Source of the DNA: Loktanella fryxellensis
GTDB lineage: Bacteria > Pseudomonadota > Alphaproteobacteria > Rhodobacterales > Rhodobacteraceae
Assembly: GCF_900110065.1 (NCBI RefSeq)
Contig: NZ_FOCI01000013.1
Coordinates: 1-64,000 of the forward strand
Direction of reading: 5' to 3'
Length of the DNA: 64,000 bases
Shown here: piece after piece, positions 62,300 through 64,000 of the stretch
Position numbering within the stretch: position 1 is the first letter of the stretch
Layout of the letters: each line of letters starts with the position of its first letter
Translations under genes and position numbers: made by a program
Notes under the pieces: model-generated
Seen by the model: the letters and a program-made list of their open reading frames with translations, nothing else
Databases searched by the model: none
What the model was told of the DNA's origin: nothing

Positions 62300-62865
62300 C
62301 CGACGACGCTCCCACCGCCCTTGACCTGCCCGACGTCGATCCGCTGCCGCAGGCGACGCAGGACTACTTCGACCTGTGTCAGGACAGGCTCGGCATGGTC
62401 CCGAACGTGCTGCGGGCCTATGCCTTCGATATCGCCAAGCTCGATGCCTTCACCGCCATGTACAACGACCTGATGCTGGCCCCCTCCGGCCTCAGCAAGC
62501 TGGAGCGCGAGATGATCGCCGTCGTGGTGTCGTCGGTGAACAAGTGTTTCTACTGCCTGACCGCGCACGGCGCCGCCGTGCGGCAACTCTCCGGCGACCC
62601 GGTATTGGGCGAGATGCTGGTGATGAACTGGCGCGCGGCGGATCTGGACGCGCGGCAGACGGCGATGCTGGCCTTTACTGAGAAGCTCACCCAGGACAGC
62701 GCGCGGATCGTCGAGGACGACCGCCAGACCCTGCGCGACGCAGGGCTGACAGATCGTGACATCTTCGACGTGGCGGCGGTGGCGGCGTTCTTCAACATGA
62801 CGAACCGCGTGGCTTCGGCCATCGACATGCGCCCGAACGCCGCATATCACGCGCAGGCGCGATGA
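62296..62865 (+). CDS. peroxidase-related, CMD/AhpD-like protein
   Basis: A 189-aa protein of the carboxymuconolactone decarboxylase/AhpD-like family, named 'peroxidase-related'. The redox pair CFYCLTAHG (CxxC followed by His) is present near residue 90. It is helical throughout. It may reduce peroxides or act as a thiol-disulfide partner. A strong GAGGAGG ribosome site lies before the ATG, which overlaps the previous stop. The OmpA-like gene overlaps its end by 4 nt. Confidence 0.9.
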   Translation: MTDDAPTALDLPDVDPLPQATQDYFDLCQDRLGMVPNVLRAYAFDIAKLDAFTAMYNDLMLAPSGLSKLEREMIAVVVSSVNKCFYCLTAHGAAVRQLSGDPVLGEMLVMNWRAADLDARQTAMLAFTEKLTQDSARIVEDDRQTLRDAGLTDRDIFDVAAVAAFFNMTNRVASAIDMRPNAAYHAQAR

Positions 62866-63791
62866 TACGACACCTGACCCTCTTGCTGCTGTGGGCGAAT
62901 CCCGGAACCGCGCAGGTGCTGACCCTGCCCGGCAACGCCCTGCTGGAGGCGGAATTGGCCACCCCGTCCGACAGCTACGCGCTGCCGACGGGCGCGTGGG
63001 ACGGCATCGAAGTCCCGTCGCAGATCGTCGAGGGCGACGTGACCACGCAGGTCTGGCGCATCCCGGCGGACGGGCTGGCCACCTTGCAGCTGCTGCGCCC
63101 GCTGCGCGATCAGGTGCGGCAGGCGGGCTATGATGTGATGTTCGATTGTGACACGGACGACTGCGGCGGGTTCGATTTCCGCTTCGGCACCGAAGTCGCG
63201 CCACCCCCCGAAATGCTCGTGAATCTTGCGGATTTTCGGTTCCTGTCCGCGACGCGCCGGACCGATGGAGGTGTGCAGGGGATCGGCATTCTGATCAGCA
63301 GCACGCCGCAGGCGGGATATGTGCAAATCATCCGCGTTGCGCCCAGCGGCATCGCCCCCGCACCCACGGGCACGCAGGCCCCTGCCGTCAGCAGCCCGCA
63401 GCCCGTCAGCGGCGGTCTTTCGGCGGCCCTCGATGGCACCGGCCACGCGGTGCTGGACGGCGTGACCTTCGCCACCGGCGCGACGTCGCTGTCCGGCGGG
63501 GATGTGCCGTCGCTTGCGGCGCTGGCAGCCTACATGACCGCGAACCCAACGCTGACCGTCGCCATCGTAGGGCACACCGACAGCGATGGCAACCTCGATG
63601 CCAACATCGACCTGTCGCGTCAGCGCGCGGCGGCGGTGCGCGACCGTCTGATCGCGGATCATGGCGTGTCCGCAGACCGGCTGACGGCGGCGGGCATGGG
63701 CTATCTGTCGCCCGTCGCCAGCAACCTGACCCCCGACGGTCGCGCCGCCAACCGCCGGGTCGAGGCGGTGGTCACGGGTCCGATCGACTAG
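62862..63791 (+). CDS. OmpA-family protein
   Basis: A 309-aa envelope protein. It has a signal peptide (MIRHLTLLLLWANPGTAQV), a less conserved mature N-terminal region (about 20-190, with two Cys in FDCDTDDCGG), a Pro/Ala-rich linker and a C-terminal OmpA peptidoglycan-binding domain (GHTDSDGNLDANIDLSRQRAAAVRDRLI, with Asp and Arg contacts to diaminopimelate). It ties the outer membrane or periplasm to murein. Its stop overlaps that of the convergent VOC gene. Confidence 0.88.
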   Translation: MIRHLTLLLLWANPGTAQVLTLPGNALLEAELATPSDSYALPTGAWDGIEVPSQIVEGDVTTQVWRIPADGLATLQLLRPLRDQVRQAGYDVMFDCDTDDCGGFDFRFGTEVAPPPEMLVNLADFRFLSATRRTDGGVQGIGILISSTPQAGYVQIIRVAPSGIAPAPTGTQAPAVSSPQPVSGGLSAALDGTGHAVLDGVTFATGATSLSGGDVPSLAALAAYMTANPTLTVAIVGHTDSDGNLDANIDLSRQRAAAVRDRLIADHGVSADRLTAAGMGYLSPVASNLTPDGRAANRRVEAVVTGPID

Positions 63792-64000
63792 TCCGGTTGC
63801 CACACGGCCATGCCGTTGCCACCGGGCTCGGTAAACTCGAATCGCCGGCCACCCGGAAAGGCGTAGATCGTTTTCGTGATGGTGGCCCCCGCCGCGGTGA
63901 CACGGTCCAGCATCCCCTCCAGATCCTCGGTGCGCAGGATCACCAGCGGCGGCCGCAGCGGGCCGCGCTCCAGCCCACCGCCCAGCCCCGCCTGCTGCAG
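63788..64000 (-). CDS. VOC-family protein, partial (5' end beyond window)
   Basis: The last 70 residues of a leftward gene whose start lies to the right of the window. They read GLERGPLRPPLVILRTEDLE, then TAAGATITKTIYAFPGGRRF and FTEPGGNGMAVWQPD. The FxFTEPGGNGMAVW end and betaalphabeta layout match the vicinal-oxygen-chelate (glyoxalase/bleomycin-resistance) fold. The stop TAG overlaps that of the OmpA gene by 3 nt. Substrate cannot be told from this part. Confidence 0.8.
   Translation of the reverse strand: MQQAGLGGGLERGPLRPPLVILRTEDLEGMLDRVTAAGATITKTIYAFPGGRRFEFTEPGGNGMAVWQPD

Overview
The window is a GC-rich, densely coding stretch of bacterial chromosome. It most resembles Rhodobacteraceae (Roseobacter-group Alphaproteobacteria). 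Reasons: a 45-aa aa3-type cytochrome c oxidase subunit IV, a short alphaproteobacterial-type ProRS, an HdaA-like protein just before ppk1, several Rhodobacterales conserved proteins (DUF2937, DUF4174, DUF6497, DUF2794), a spread-out pccB-pccA-mutase locus, and an Irr-type iron box before a membrane-bound ferritin. This placement is an inference from gene content. I saw no rRNA, tRNA, CRISPR array, phage block or intact insertion sequence.

Layout. 0-9 kb: a leftward group (proS, PrxQ-like peroxiredoxin, DUF2937, ThuA) and a rightward group (AI-2E permease, hdaA, ppk1, ppx). 9-20.3 kb: mostly leftward, organised around propionate catabolism, with pccB and pccA (propionyl-CoA carboxylase) and methylmalonyl-CoA mutase separated by small exported or membrane proteins; a sulfotransferase-like gene next to the mutase is frameshifted. 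20.5-25.9 kb: MFS efflux, nuclease, MBL hydrolase, the oxidase subunit, a lipoprotein and azlCD. 25.9-32.6 kb: an accessory-looking zone with an 18-bp tandem repeat, four copies of a palindromic intergenic repeat, a MobB fusion, GNAT, MbfA-like iron exporter, a NYN protein, class III alcohol dehydrogenase and two overlapping I78-inhibitor lipoproteins. 32.6-41.4 kb: NlpC/P60 plus M17 peptidase, carbonic anhydrase, Ca/Na antiporter, asd, MFS and a BciB/FrhB-like flavoprotein.

41.5-48.2 kb is a nitrogen block, all leftward: two glnK-amtB pairs followed by dgcN, dgcA and a D-amino-acid transaminase, which suggests D-glutamate/D-amino-acid catabolism beside ammonium uptake. The first amtB has an in-frame TGA inside its signal-peptide codons. 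48.4-58 kb: a class A penicillin-binding protein, then a rightward run starting with a type I secretion ABC protein and adaptor and continuing through RidA, GDPD, DUF482 acyltransferase, pterin dehydratase and MscS. 58-64 kb: Prx5, rsmD, map, sfsA, a MoaB/CinA-like protein, GNAT, a CMD-family protein and an OmpA-like protein; a VOC gene runs off the right edge.

Most notable: the nonsense codon in the amtB1 leader, the frameshift beside a 7-bp tandem repeat, the D-glutamate cluster next to duplicated glnK-amtB, the iron box before mbfA, the MobB fusion, and a family of palindromic repeats found only between genes.
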